Below are positions 1 to 9,406 of a stretch of 64,000 bases of DNA, piece after piece. The notes below the pieces were generated by a model, which was given only the letters and a program-made list of their open reading frames with translations, had not been told where the DNA came from and ran no database searches. Position numbers and translations under genes: made by a program. Source of the stretch: Fontivivens sp964399735. Its GTDB lineage: Bacteria > Zhuqueibacterota > Zhuqueibacteria > Residuimicrobiales > Krinioviventaceae. The stretch is from the NCBI GenBank assembly GCA_964399735.1, contig CAYNSO010000009.1, forward strand, positions 1-64,000, in the 5' to 3' direction. Position 1 is the stretch's first letter. Every line of letters begins with the position of its first letter.

Positions 1-33
1 GATATGAATCCCGGCGCGATCTGAACGAAAAAA

Positions 34-1542
34 CTAAACAGAACCTAACATAATTGGCTCTGTCTCCGCCCGGTGTCCGGAAAAATCGACAGAAACCAGT
101 TTGTAGGAATGCGGTTTACGATCAGCTATCTTTTCTTCCCACGAATACGGAGTTTTGCTGATTTGCGGATAGTGCAATACCTGCTTTATAATTTGATTGT
201 CCCGCCAAATTTCATAGTGTTTAAGCGGTTCTGCGCCGGCCCAGGCGGTATGCCAGGATAAACGCACAATACGGTCATTATTAACAAGCTGCTGTTTGAT
301 GCCTGTTTCCCGGGGGGCAGAGAGTTTGCCTTCCGGAACCTGGAAATAGTTGGTTTTTCCCTCTTTAACAGCGCGGGTCATTTCCTCAATCCGGGTTCGG
401 TCAGTCGCCGTTAGTCCATTTGAGGTTATTTGCGCTGCGGACATGTTTTGCTGCAGCTGGCACGCTTTACCATTCTGATCAATATGGCCGATACCGATAA
501 TAGCGGTATGGATACCGGGTGTGGTTAAGGAATACTCTACCAGGGGACGGCTCGGCAACGAGGCGCTGCCTACACTGCGGACAACATGAGCAGGGTTATT
601 AGACCAGGTTGCATCTTTGCTGTACATAGCGCCGTCGGCAAACACCTTCATGGCAATTATGCCCATATTCTTTGCCGCCGCAACCGGAATGACATTATGC
701 TGCATATTGAAATACAGGCGGTCATTGGCATTGATTGCAACCAGCATACCCTCAAGCAGATTGTGGGTATCGCGCTGGATTATTTCCATCATCACCGGGG
801 GCGACCAATGCCCGGAAAAGCCGATATGACGAACCAGTTTTTCTTCTTTGGGATTCAACCCGGTCAGGTTGGTACCGTCACGATAATCGCGTAATGCCGC
901 CAATGCGCCGATATGTTCAGCTTTGGCATCGGTGTTTTCCAGTCCTGTATACAAAATATCTATTTCTTCCATGGAAGACAGGGCGTGAATCAAAATCATA
1001 TCGAGATATGCGCCTTGCGGATAATTCCCGGCGCCATCGCCGAACACCAGGCTGAGGGTGCGTTTCAGGTCATCAATTGCATGGGAACCAGGCGTGCCGT
1101 TGGTCCAGTTCATTATCCCTTCTACCGGGTAGCCGCCTTTACCCCAGCGCAACGCGGTTTTGGTGGTTAAAAACAGCGAACGTCTTTTTGTTTCACTATA
1201 GCCGGCTTCGCCGGGTATCAAACCGGACAGCTTGAAGGCTTTGCCGTAATTGCTTTGACTGGGACCATACAAGTTGGAGGTGTCGAAATAATTAATACCC
1301 AGTTCAAATGCTTTGAGAATGATCTTGACCGGATCGACATTATCGGGCGTCCATTGTAACGAAGCTTGTCCACCCAGGCCAAGCGTGGTAACCGGGAAAT
1401 TCAGTCGCCCGAAATCGCGGGTCATGGGTTGTGTTACACCAAGCTTGCCGCAGTTTATAAAGGGCGCGGCGCTGAAAGCAACTGCCGCTGCCCCGGTTTG
1501 TAAAAAACGGCGCCGGGTGAGAGAGTTTGTTTTGTAATCCAT
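34..1542 (-). CDS. Tat-exported aldo/keto reductase with C-terminal FN3-like domain
   Basis: The 502-residue protein starts with a twin-arginine signal (TRRRFLQTG, then a hydrophobic stretch), so it is probably exported folded. The body is an aldo/keto reductase barrel. The family tetrad can be placed as Asp and Tyr in YFDTSNLYG, Lys in LTTKTALRW and His in LIHALSS, which implies NAD(P)H-linked reduction of a carbonyl substrate I cannot name. The last ~85 residues (WHTAWAGAEPLKHYEIWRDN onward) look like a fibronectin type III domain, unusual for this family and making the protein longer than the usual 300-350 residues. The ATG at 1542 is preceded by GAGGT on the minus strand. It is divergent from the MBOAT gene. 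Fold assignment is firm; substrate and role are unknown. Confidence 0.85.
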   Translation of the reverse strand: MDYKTNSLTRRRFLQTGAAAVAFSAAPFINCGKLGVTQPMTRDFGRLNFPVTTLGLGGQASLQWTPDNVDPVKIILKAFELGINYFDTSNLYGPSQSNYGKAFKLSGLIPGEAGYSETKRRSLFLTTKTALRWGKGGYPVEGIMNWTNGTPGSHAIDDLKRTLSLVFGDGAGNYPQGAYLDMILIHALSSMEEIDILYTGLENTDAKAEHIGALAALRDYRDGTNLTGLNPKEEKLVRHIGFSGHWSPPVMMEIIQRDTHNLLEGMLVAINANDRLYFNMQHNVIPVAAAKNMGIIAMKVFADGAMYSKDATWSNNPAHVVRSVGSASLPSRPLVEYSLTTPGIHTAIIGIGHIDQNGKACQLQQNMSAAQITSNGLTATDRTRIEEMTRAVKEGKTNYFQVPEGKLSAPRETGIKQQLVNNDRIVRLSWHTAWAGAEPLKHYEIWRDNQIIKQVLHYPQISKTPYSWEEKIADRKPHSYKLVSVDFSGHRAETEPIMLGSV

Positions 1543-1873
1543 GCGGTACCTCTTTATGTTAAAATCCTGATGATTTTACAGCAAATAATTACTATCATAA
1601 CAATACTTTTATCAACAATTAATTCCATTAAATACGTGAAAGCAACAGAAATGCAGAATTATTCAACCAGAGTTGAATTGTGATCCATTGCTTCCTCGAA
1701 AAGATTAGTAAACATTAAACCACAACAAAAAGAAAACAGATACAAGGTAAATAATCAACTTTTTTTTAGACTTTTTAGGGTAAAAATGCTATATTGTCAT
1801 TTGTATTTTAGAGAATAATCAACAGGTTAACAGACAAGGATCAGCTCCTGTTTGCACGCGGAGGAACCGGTGA
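1543..1873. other. Divergent intergenic region, about 330 bp
   Basis: AT-rich spacer between the divergent reductase and MBOAT genes. I see no coding potential and no RNA gene. It should carry promoters for both directions; one candidate for the right-hand gene is listed separately. Confidence 0.6.
1766..1795 (+). promoter_or_regulatory. Candidate promoter for the MBOAT-SGNH pair
   Basis: TTAGAC and TATATT are separated by 18 bases, about 80 bases upstream of the MBOAT start. The -35 match is weak and the surroundings are AT-rich, so this is a suggestion only. Confidence 0.3.
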
Positions 1874-3310
1874 ATGCTGTTTAATTCCATAGAGTTTGCA
1901 ATCTTTTTACCAGGCGTTTTTGTTCTTTATTGGTTTGTTATAAATAAAAACCTCAAATTACAAAATGTGCTGTTGTTAATTGCCAGTTATGTGTTTTATG
2001 GCTGGTGGGACTGGCGTTTTTTGTCTTTGATAATCATCAGCTCTTTGCTGGATTATTGTGTTGGCAGGGGCCTTGCCGGAACGGAAAACAGTGTCAAGAG
2101 GAAAATGCTGGTATGGACAAGCATTTGTGTAAATTTAGGGTTTTTAGGTTTTTTTAAATACTTTAATTTTTTTATAGACAGTTTTGCCGATGCTTTTACT
2201 TTTCTGGGGCAACCAGTCAGCCCATCCCGTTTGAACATTGTATTGCCGGTGGGCATAAGTTTTTATACTTTTCAGACGTTGAGTTATTCTATTGATGTTT
2301 ACAAACGGAAAATGCAGCCCACCAAAGATATCATTGCGTTTTTTACCTATGTCAGCTTTTTCCCCCAGTTGGTGGCCGGGCCAATTGAAAGGGCGGTGAA
2401 TTTATTACCGCAATTCTATGTTAAACGATCATTCAGCTATGACCAGGCCACTGATGGTATGCGGCAAATTCTGTGGGGGCTGTTTAAAAAAATTGTTGTA
2501 GCCGATAATTGCGCCGCTGCTGTGAACCAGATCTTTGCCAATTATTCCCAATATAGCGGCAGCGCCCTGTTTTTAGGGGTATTCTTTTTTGCTTTTCAGA
2601 TCTATGCGGATTTTTCCGGCTATTCCGATATTGCGATTGGCGTTGCCCGGCTGTTCGGTTTTCAATTAATGCGAAATTTTGCTTTTCCCTATTTTTCCCG
2701 GGATATTGCGGAATTTTGGCGCCGCTGGCATATTTCTCTTACCACCTGGTTTCGCGATTACCTGTACATCCCGCTGGGCGGCAGCAAAGGGGGAACATGG
2801 AAAAAAATTCGCAATACCTTTATCATATTCCTGGTCAGTGGTTTTTGGCATGGCGCCAATTGGACTTTTTTAATGTGGGGTTTTATTAATGCCCTGTTTT
2901 TTTTACCCCTTTTACTGTCTAATCAAAATCGTAAATATATCACCATCAGCGCCGAACATGCTCTGCTGCCGCCGATCAAAGATCTTTTGCAAATGGGCTT
3001 TACTTTTTTTATTACTTTGATTGCCTGGGTGTTTTTTCGTGCCCGTTCAATTACCGATGCAGTTTTATACCTGCAGCGCATGTTTTCCGGTTCTCTGTTT
3101 AACAAACCGGAAGTGTTGCCCAAAATGGTATTTGTGTTTATTTTTATACTGCTCTCTTTTGAATGGCTACAGCGTAAAAAACAACACGCCCTTGAATTCT
3201 CTGCTAACAATAAACAGTGGTTATTACGCTGGGTTGTTTATGGCATTATTACCTTTATCATTCTCTTCTTTCCCGGCAATCAGCAAGAGTTTATTTATTT
3301 TCAATTTTAA
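1874..3310 (+). CDS. MBOAT family O-acyltransferase (AlgI-like)
   Basis: The 478-residue polytopic protein has the AlgI/DltB-type MBOAT pattern: FFPQLVAGPIER in the first half, DYLYIPLGGSKGG in the middle, and the catalytic-histidine segment SGFWHGANW. Such enzymes move an acyl group, usually acetyl, across the inner membrane onto an exported polysaccharide. Start is the ATG at 1874 with GGAGG nine bases upstream. The SGNH-like gene follows after 9 bases, and this pairing of membrane acyltransferase and exported esterase/transferase is typical of polysaccharide O-acetylation systems. No polysaccharide synthase lies nearby, so the acceptor is unknown. Confidence 0.93.
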   Translation: MLFNSIEFAIFLPGVFVLYWFVINKNLKLQNVLLLIASYVFYGWWDWRFLSLIIISSLLDYCVGRGLAGTENSVKRKMLVWTSICVNLGFLGFFKYFNFFIDSFADAFTFLGQPVSPSRLNIVLPVGISFYTFQTLSYSIDVYKRKMQPTKDIIAFFTYVSFFPQLVAGPIERAVNLLPQFYVKRSFSYDQATDGMRQILWGLFKKIVVADNCAAAVNQIFANYSQYSGSALFLGVFFFAFQIYADFSGYSDIAIGVARLFGFQLMRNFAFPYFSRDIAEFWRRWHISLTTWFRDYLYIPLGGSKGGTWKKIRNTFIIFLVSGFWHGANWTFLMWGFINALFFLPLLLSNQNRKYITISAEHALLPPIKDLLQMGFTFFITLIAWVFFRARSITDAVLYLQRMFSGSLFNKPEVLPKMVFVFIFILLSFEWLQRKKQHALEFSANNKQWLLRWVVYGIITFIILFFPGNQQEFIYFQF

Positions 3311-3319
3311 GGATTTGCC

Positions 3320-4246
3320 ATGAGGTTTTTTATAACCAAAGTTGTGTTTTTTATCCTGTTAATAACCGCTTTTTTACTGGCGCCGGTTTTCCTGGCAACA
3401 GTGAACCATACCATCGACAAGGTTAAATTACCGCCCCATGTTCAAACCCTGTTTGTTGGCGATTCTCACCCCCAATGCGCCCTGGATGACCGGATTTTTC
3501 CAAATTCATTGAATATCTGCCGTTCTGCTGAAAGTTTTGTCTATACTTATTATAAGGTCAAGGCAATTTTAAAAGCCAATCCCCGGATTAAAACTGTTAT
3601 TATTGGTTTTTCCTACCACAGCGTTGGCGGGAAATATGATACGACGGTGAAAAAGAATAACTTGCAATTCAAAACCATGTGTTACCGGTATTTACCTGTT
3701 TATGATAATGATTTATTTTTTTATTTACTGCGTATTAATCCCTTTGGCGTTGTGCAAAATTATCCCCGCTTTTCCAAAAAAAGCGCGGCCCTGCTCTCCC
3801 AAGATATTATGAACCGCCTAAAATACCGGGACTTTCCTTTTATCGGTTCTTTTTTTGATAGCAAACACAGTAATCTCAGTGATTCAGTAATTACCTGGAC
3901 AATTGCCCGTCAGTACCATGATGAAAAAGGCAGGTATATTGGCATTTCCGAGATTCAAAAAGAGTATTTAGCCAGAATTATTCACTACTTTAAAGAGACA
4001 AATGTAAACCTGGTGTTTGTCAATACACCGGTGCATGAAGCTTATCTGGCGCGCGTTCCCCAAAATAATATCTCTGTCTATAAAGAAATTATAGAACAAA
4101 ATCCGGATGTGTTGTTTTTGAACCACTCTCATCTCACCTATCCGCCGGATCATTGGCGGGATGGGGAACATTTGAATAGTTTGAGCGCCAAATTATATAC
4201 TCGGTATCTTTATGAACAGTTAAGAGAAAAGGGGATTGTTGACTAA
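3320..4246 (+). CDS. SGNH/GDSL-like protein, partner of the MBOAT acyltransferase
   Basis: A 308-residue protein with an N-terminal signal anchor (residues 5-28) and an extracytoplasmic domain. A GDSH motif (D48, S49, H50) and a late DxxH (D281 and H284, in RDGEHLN) fit the nucleophile and Asp/His pair of SGNH hydrolases, as in AlgJ/AlgX- and DltD-type proteins. It probably takes the acyl group delivered by the upstream MBOAT protein and passes it to a polymer outside the membrane. The gene begins 9 bases after the MBOAT stop with AAGGA before the ATG, so the two are co-transcribed. Overall similarity to named families is low. Confidence 0.75.
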   Translation: MRFFITKVVFFILLITAFLLAPVFLATVNHTIDKVKLPPHVQTLFVGDSHPQCALDDRIFPNSLNICRSAESFVYTYYKVKAILKANPRIKTVIIGFSYHSVGGKYDTTVKKNNLQFKTMCYRYLPVYDNDLFFYLLRINPFGVVQNYPRFSKKSAALLSQDIMNRLKYRDFPFIGSFFDSKHSNLSDSVITWTIARQYHDEKGRYIGISEIQKEYLARIIHYFKETNVNLVFVNTPVHEAYLARVPQNNISVYKEIIEQNPDVLFLNHSHLTYPPDHWRDGEHLNSLSAKLYTRYLYEQLREKGIVD

Positions 4247-4274
4247 CCGGTTAGCGGCTTTCAATTATGTTGAT

Positions 4275-4309
4275 ATTGGAACAAGGGGTTTATGTACCCT
4301 TGTCCCAAT
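4275..4309. terminator. Hairpin between convergent genes
   Basis: A 13-pair stem with one mismatch (ATTGG.ACAAGGG paired with CCCTTGT.CCAAT, 9-base loop) lies between the convergent SGNH and secreted-protein genes. There is no T run on either side, so it is at best a weak bidirectional terminator. Confidence 0.4.
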
Positions 4310-4345
4310 TAGCAAATAATAAAGCCCCCCGAATAAATAATGGCA

Positions 4346-6202
4346 TTACCGCAACAATGTTATGGGCTGCTGCATGGATTCATTTACAGCATCAATACGG
4401 CATAAATAGATACCACAGGAGAGCGGCGCGCCGTTATTATCGGCGCCATCCCAGGCAATAGTATGTTTACCGCCGGAGAGCTTTTCGTCTACCAGTGTGC
4501 AGAGGTAATTTCCGGCCAAATCCAGCATTTGTATGCGGGTACAACGTTCTTCCGGCAGCACAAATTGAATGCTGGTCACCGGCTCAAAAGGCAGCGGTTG
4601 ATTCGGAATAATATTCAGCGCCGCCGGTTTAAAATGACCTTCATCAAACCGCGCAAAAGCCTTTTCCAGGTACAAATAAAATTTTATATCTGTACAGGCC
4701 ATACCTTCATTCACATACAAGTAATGCAGAGGCGGAACAGACTTGAAATCCTTTTTATACAAGCCAATTTGCCAGGCTCCCTCAACCTCGGGATGAAAAC
4801 AGAATTGTCCCTGGGTGTTGGTTTTTTGAATGATGTATCCATTGACGCTTTTTTCTTCCGGATTGAAAGCGATAACCGGCACATCAACTGCTGGCGTCAG
4901 ATCGTCATGATAAAGTGTTCCTGAAATGGTCATCAATGGATTTTCTTTACAAAAATCAAAATCATAACTGGCAGTTACATCTACCGCAGCGAGATTATTA
5001 TAAACAGATGCCGGGTGCAAGATACCGCCGGTCTTTTGCGCAATCAGGGTTAATAATGGATCGCCATTTGTCCCTAAATGATAAGAGCCATCCTCACGAG
5101 TCCAGGTTTGAAAAAGCTCAATTTCTCCATTCAGGCTGTTTTTAGCAGCGCCCTGCACCAGAACTCCGGCCAACCCTTTGCCATTCATTTGGCAGCGGCC
5201 GTGCAGAATTGTTGGATATTGTTCTAACCGGATATTGACAATAGAGTTTTTTGCTTTTACTGCCAGCAGTGTATCACATTGTGGAACGGCAAAAAATCCT
5301 TCGGGCCAGGCGCGGTTACCTAACAGATGATTCAGCGCCGGGCTGCAGGATATTTGGAATGTACCGGGAACGACATTTAATATATAGCTGCCATCCTGAT
5401 CTGAAATAGCGGAGTAAAACTGCATCAACTCGCGATTTTGAGCGGTTATTACAAATCCTGGCGCCGGGGTTCCGTTCTTGTACTGAACTCTGCCGGTAAA
5501 AAAGCTGGCCAAGGGATTTAAAAGCAGATCCTGACGGATCTTTTTTTCGGGGCACACATTTACCACCAGAGTATCGGAACAAGATTGTGCACATATTTGC
5601 CAGGTTCCCGGTTCCAGCGGAAAATAGTAATGACCGGAAGAATCCGACAACGTTGTGTGCAGTTTTTCCGGAAAGTCGATCTCTCTGGCAAACAGCAATT
5701 GCCCGGAAGCAGCTAAATTGGTGTAATTATCTTTTACGCTACCCCATACCGAAAACCGATATTTATCTAAAACCCAGCGAACTGTCGCCATTGCTGAAAT
5801 ATCGCCGGTTGTACGCAGCAGCCAGTTTTGCCGGCCGCACAGGTGATTTTCACGGGTTACCGGCAGGGTTGTGGAGATAACACCCGCCGCCTCGTTTTCA
5901 TCGCCGGGAATATCATTTTCCGGCGCTTCGTTATCGCGAATCCAGCCGATTCCGTCAACCAGAGTAACAAAGTCAAACATGAAATCGGATAAATCAATAA
6001 TATTATTGTAATTAACATCAATATAAAATTCAATATCAATTCTTTCACCAGGCGAGGTTTGCTCAAATTGCAGGGTTATCGTTTCCGGTAATTCGTTGAA
6101 TGTTATATCTGTGGCAGAATTAATTTGTAATGAGCTAGCGGCAAAGCCAATAATCGGTGTTAGCAGCAAAAGCAAAAAGAAGCAGGCGCATGTCGTTTTC
6201 AT
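4346..6202 (-). CDS. Secreted protein with carboxypeptidase-regulatory-like repeats and C-terminal FlgD-like Ig domain
   Basis: A 618-residue exported protein. I chose the ATG at 6202, which gives a clean signal peptide (MKTTCACFF...IIGFAAS) and has AAGGG upstream; a TTG at 6238 would add 12 residues ahead of the signal. After an N-terminal beta domain come several repeats with the signature GTWQI/GTFQI/GAWQI preceded by Y-hydrophobic strands, typical of carboxypeptidase regulatory-like (CnaB-like) domains. The last ~80 residues (IQMLDLAGNYLCTLVDEKL... HTIAWDGADNNGAPLSCGIY) form a FlgD Ig-like domain, used as a C-terminal sorting tag in many FCB-group surface proteins. No enzyme domain is seen; a surface or adhesive role is likely. 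Confidence 0.75.
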   Translation of the reverse strand: MKTTCACFFLLLLLTPIIGFAASSLQINSATDITFNELPETITLQFEQTSPGERIDIEFYIDVNYNNIIDLSDFMFDFVTLVDGIGWIRDNEAPENDIPGDENEAAGVISTTLPVTRENHLCGRQNWLLRTTGDISAMATVRWVLDKYRFSVWGSVKDNYTNLAASGQLLFAREIDFPEKLHTTLSDSSGHYYFPLEPGTWQICAQSCSDTLVVNVCPEKKIRQDLLLNPLASFFTGRVQYKNGTPAPGFVITAQNRELMQFYSAISDQDGSYILNVVPGTFQISCSPALNHLLGNRAWPEGFFAVPQCDTLLAVKAKNSIVNIRLEQYPTILHGRCQMNGKGLAGVLVQGAAKNSLNGEIELFQTWTREDGSYHLGTNGDPLLTLIAQKTGGILHPASVYNNLAAVDVTASYDFDFCKENPLMTISGTLYHDDLTPAVDVPVIAFNPEEKSVNGYIIQKTNTQGQFCFHPEVEGAWQIGLYKKDFKSVPPLHYLYVNEGMACTDIKFYLYLEKAFARFDEGHFKPAALNIIPNQPLPFEPVTSIQFVLPEERCTRIQMLDLAGNYLCTLVDEKLSGGKHTIAWDGADNNGAPLSCGIYLCRIDAVNESMQQPITLLR

Positions 6203-6349
6203 ACCGATACCCTTTATAAAGCTGGTTAATTGTAACAAAACGGACGCTGCGGACGACCAGGGAACAAGTAAACAGAAAAACGTTGATCGCCCCGTAATTT
6301 TTACAGCGTAACTGATTGTTTTTAATGAACAGAAAAATGCACTGTCAAC

Positions 6350-6377
6350 AGGATTGTCTGTTTAAACAGACAACCCT
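6350..6377. repeat. Perfect 20-bp palindrome within a longer hairpin
   Basis: TTGTCTGTTTAAACAGACAA is self-complementary and is flanked by three further pairs beyond one mismatch. It lies 30 bases downstream of the M48 stop (minus strand). It lacks a following T run in either direction, so it may be a transcript-end hairpin or a protein-binding palindrome. Confidence 0.5.
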
Positions 6378-6406
6378 GAAAAAAGCAAATTTCTTGCCAT
6401 TATATT

Positions 6407-7216
6407 TTATTGTTGGTTGAGAAGTAGCGCTTTTATACGAGAGAAATCGGGGAGGTCTTTGATAAAATCATTTTTGCCATTCAAGTCTTTAATTTCTCTG
6501 GAAACATTTTTAAAGCGGGTAGCGGCTGGTGGATGAGTGAGGGATAACAGATAGAGTTGTCCGGGAGACAGTTTTTCTATAGAGCGCAGTCTTTCCAGGA
6601 TGCGGATTAAAGCGGTGGGATCATAATTCGATTTCCAGGCATATTGTATGGCTTTGGCATCGGCGATATGCTCACTTTTTTGCGGATAGTCCAGTATCGT
6701 TTTAGAGGTAAACAACGCGGCAACGATTTGTTTGGGAATTTCGGGATTATAGCCAAAAACACTTTGCGCGGCAAAGGCAAAAGTGTGTTTTTTTGAAACG
6801 CGGTCAACCGCATCGCGAAAGGCAATATGGGCAATTTCATGCGCCAGGATGGCGGCAACTTCACTGGCATTGGCACATAAATCAATCAAGCCCCGGTAAA
6901 GATAAATACTGCCACCGGGCAAAGAAAAATGATTGATGGCAGAATCATTAACAATATATACCGAATAGCTCAATCCTTTCCAGTCCGAGTTTTCTCCTAT
7001 TTCATTGGCAATCCCTTCAAAAAAAGCAGTGATTTCGGGATTGTTATAGAGGTTTAGTTGTTTTGAACATTCACGAGCCAGTTCTTTGCCAAGGAACATT
7101 TCTTCTTCAACTGTTACAAAATCCAGTTTGTTTTGCGCATTTTTGTTACCGGCACAGGAGAGCAGACAGCAATAAATGACAAACACGAGTAAAACAGCGG
7201 GAATTTTTTTAACCAT
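6407..7216 (-). CDS. M48 family metalloprotease lipoprotein
   Basis: The protein is 269 residues when started at the ATG at 7216. That start gives a lipoprotein signal with lipobox LLSC (Cys21); an ATG at 7273 lies inside ligA and would bury the signal. The zinc site is HEIAH (H126, E127, H130), and SEHIADAKA downstream supplies the third ligand, as in M48 peptidases such as LoiP/BepA. It is probably anchored in the outer membrane and degrades or helps fold misassembled envelope proteins. No TPR domain follows, so it resembles LoiP more than BepA. It begins 22 bases after the ligA stop and is probably co-transcribed. Confidence 0.88.
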   Translation of the reverse strand: MVKKIPAVLLVFVIYCCLLSCAGNKNAQNKLDFVTVEEEMFLGKELARECSKQLNLYNNPEITAFFEGIANEIGENSDWKGLSYSVYIVNDSAINHFSLPGGSIYLYRGLIDLCANASEVAAILAHEIAHIAFRDAVDRVSKKHTFAFAAQSVFGYNPEIPKQIVAALFTSKTILDYPQKSEHIADAKAIQYAWKSNYDPTALIRILERLRSIEKLSPGQLYLLSLTHPPAATRFKNVSREIKDLNGKNDFIKDLPDFSRIKALLLNQQ

Positions 7217-7238
7217 AAATAATCCATTATCCTTCAGT

Positions 7239-9251
7239 TTACTGTTTCGAGTGCACCAGGGCAATAAATTCATCTTCGTTAATTATTTTTACACCCAGAT
7301 CCCGGGCTTTGGCCGCTTTGGAACCGGGCGCTTCACCGACGACAACATAGCTGGTATTTTTACTGACTGAGGATGCAGCGCGTCCACCCAGAGATTCTAC
7401 CAATCTTTCGCATTCGGTTCTGGAAAAGCGCTGCAAAGTACCTGTAAATACAAAGGTTGTCCCTTCAAGGGGCGCAACGGTTTTTACCGGCGCTTCAGCA
7501 GCCAGTTTAAGGCCGCTTTGTTCCAGTCTTTTTAAAATATGCAAGTTTTCCGGGTTGGCAAAGAAATCAACCAAACTTCCTGCAACCTGTGGACCTATTT
7601 CATGCACAGATTGCAACTCTTCTTTGGAAGCCAGGGCTATTTTTTCAATAGCGCCAAAGGCTTTTACAAGAACCCGCGCGACATGTTCCCCCACATAGCG
7701 GATACCTAACCCGAATAAAATACGATCCAGGGGACGAGAGCGGCTGTTGTCGATTGCCTGAATAATATTATCGGCAGACTTGGCCGCCATTCGCTCCATT
7801 TCGGTTAGTTGCTCACGGGTTAAAAAATAAATGTCGGCCACATTTCGCAGGATGTTTTTATCCACCAGTTGATTAACCAACTTTTCACCCATGCCTTCAA
7901 TATCCATTGCATTTTTGCCGGCAAAATGGATAATTCGTTCTTTGATCTGCGCCGGACAAGAAATGTTGACACAGCGCCGGGCAGCTTCTCCTTCCGGGCG
8001 AATGGCATGGCTGCCACAAACAGGACAGGTCTCCGGCAGCCGGTATTTCTGCTCGCCGCCGGTGCGTTTAGAGTGAATAACCTGTACCACTTCAGGAATA
8101 ACATCGCCGGCGCGCTGGATGATGACCCAATCGCCAATTCGAATATCCTTGCGGTCAATTTCATCCTGGTTATGCAAAGTGGCGCGGCTGACAACCACAC
8201 CGCCAATGTTAACCGGGGTCATCTCCGCTACCGGGGTCAGAACCCCGGTTCTGCCCACCTGAACTTTGATATCAATAATTTGCGTCATATCCTGGCTGGC
8301 CGGAAATTTATAAGCGTTAGCCCAGCGCGGGCTACGCGAGCGGATGCCCAGTTTCTCTTGTAAAGCCAGCGAATTAACTTTAACTACCACACCATCTATA
8401 TCATAAGGCAGGGTTTCGCGTCGCGTCAACATCTGTTGATGGTAAGCGATAACTTGTTCAATTCCCAGGCATATTTTTGTCAGAGGATTGGTTTTCAAGC
8501 CAATTTTTTTCAGGTATTGTAAAATTTCATAATGTGAAGGAAAGGATAAATTATCTGCCTGACCGATGCCGTAAAAGTAAATATCCAGAGGTCTGGCAGC
8601 GGTTATTGCCGGGTCAAGCTGCCGTAGCGAACCGGCGGCGGCGTTGCGGGGGTTGGCGAACAGGGACTCGTTGTTTTGCGCCCGCTGCTGATTCAGTTTT
8701 TCCAGGCTGGCTTTTTCCATAATCACTTCGCCACGCGCTTCTAACCGGGAACCGGAAGAATTATTGTAATTGTATAATTTTAGCGGCACGGCCCGAATGG
8801 TTTTGATGTTTTGGGTTACATCCTCGCCTGTTATTCCGTCGCCGCGGGTAGATGCAACCGTTAGCAATTCGTTTTCGTATACCAGTTCAACTGCCAGGCC
8901 GTCAAATTTCGGTTCGCAGACATATTCTACTGTCGATAAATGCAATGCTTTTCTGGTTCTGTCATCAAAAGCGCGGATTTCTCCCTCGTTCAAAGAATTG
9001 TCCAAACTAAGCATGGGAATAGAGTGAACAACCGTGTTAAATGCGCGTGATGGCGCGGCGCCAACCCGCTGTGTTGGCGAATCAGGAGTTATGGCCTTGG
9101 GAAATTGTGTTTCCAGGTCTTGCAGTTCGCGATATAAACGGTCATATTCGGCATCTGATACTTCCGGATCATCGAGTACATAGTACCGGTAATTATGGCG
9201 CTGTAATTCCTGGCGTAAAAAGTGTATTCGGTTAACGTGATCCTGTATCAT
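7239..9251 (-). CDS. ligA: NAD-dependent DNA ligase
   Basis: A full-length 670-residue LigA. The adenylation motif is EPKFDGLAVE with nucleophile Lys115. It is followed by the OB fold, a four-cysteine zinc finger (CPVCGSH ... CVNISCP), helix-hairpin-helix segments (DIEGMGEKLV, GIRYVGEHVA, EIGPQVAGS) and a C-terminal BRCT domain (GTTFVFTGTL ... LGVKIINEDEF). It seals nicks during replication and repair using NAD+ and is normally essential in bacteria. The minus-strand neighbour downstream is the M48 lipoprotein gene, 22 bases away. Confidence 0.98.
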   Translation of the reverse strand: MIQDHVNRIHFLRQELQRHNYRYYVLDDPEVSDAEYDRLYRELQDLETQFPKAITPDSPTQRVGAAPSRAFNTVVHSIPMLSLDNSLNEGEIRAFDDRTRKALHLSTVEYVCEPKFDGLAVELVYENELLTVASTRGDGITGEDVTQNIKTIRAVPLKLYNYNNSSGSRLEARGEVIMEKASLEKLNQQRAQNNESLFANPRNAAAGSLRQLDPAITAARPLDIYFYGIGQADNLSFPSHYEILQYLKKIGLKTNPLTKICLGIEQVIAYHQQMLTRRETLPYDIDGVVVKVNSLALQEKLGIRSRSPRWANAYKFPASQDMTQIIDIKVQVGRTGVLTPVAEMTPVNIGGVVVSRATLHNQDEIDRKDIRIGDWVIIQRAGDVIPEVVQVIHSKRTGGEQKYRLPETCPVCGSHAIRPEGEAARRCVNISCPAQIKERIIHFAGKNAMDIEGMGEKLVNQLVDKNILRNVADIYFLTREQLTEMERMAAKSADNIIQAIDNSRSRPLDRILFGLGIRYVGEHVARVLVKAFGAIEKIALASKEELQSVHEIGPQVAGSLVDFFANPENLHILKRLEQSGLKLAAEAPVKTVAPLEGTTFVFTGTLQRFSRTECERLVESLGGRAASSVSKNTSYVVVGEAPGSKAAKARDLGVKIINEDEFIALVHSKQ

Positions 9252-9406
9252 AATTCATGTTCTGGTTGAAAAGGTCATTAAAAAGTCTGTTCTAAAAAAA
9301 TAATTATTACAAGGCTGCGCTGCGGTTGTAAAAGTGAAACCGGGTTTACCCTTAACGGATAATAAACCTGATCTCATAAAGGTAACAACCCGCATATAAC
9401 TTGCGG

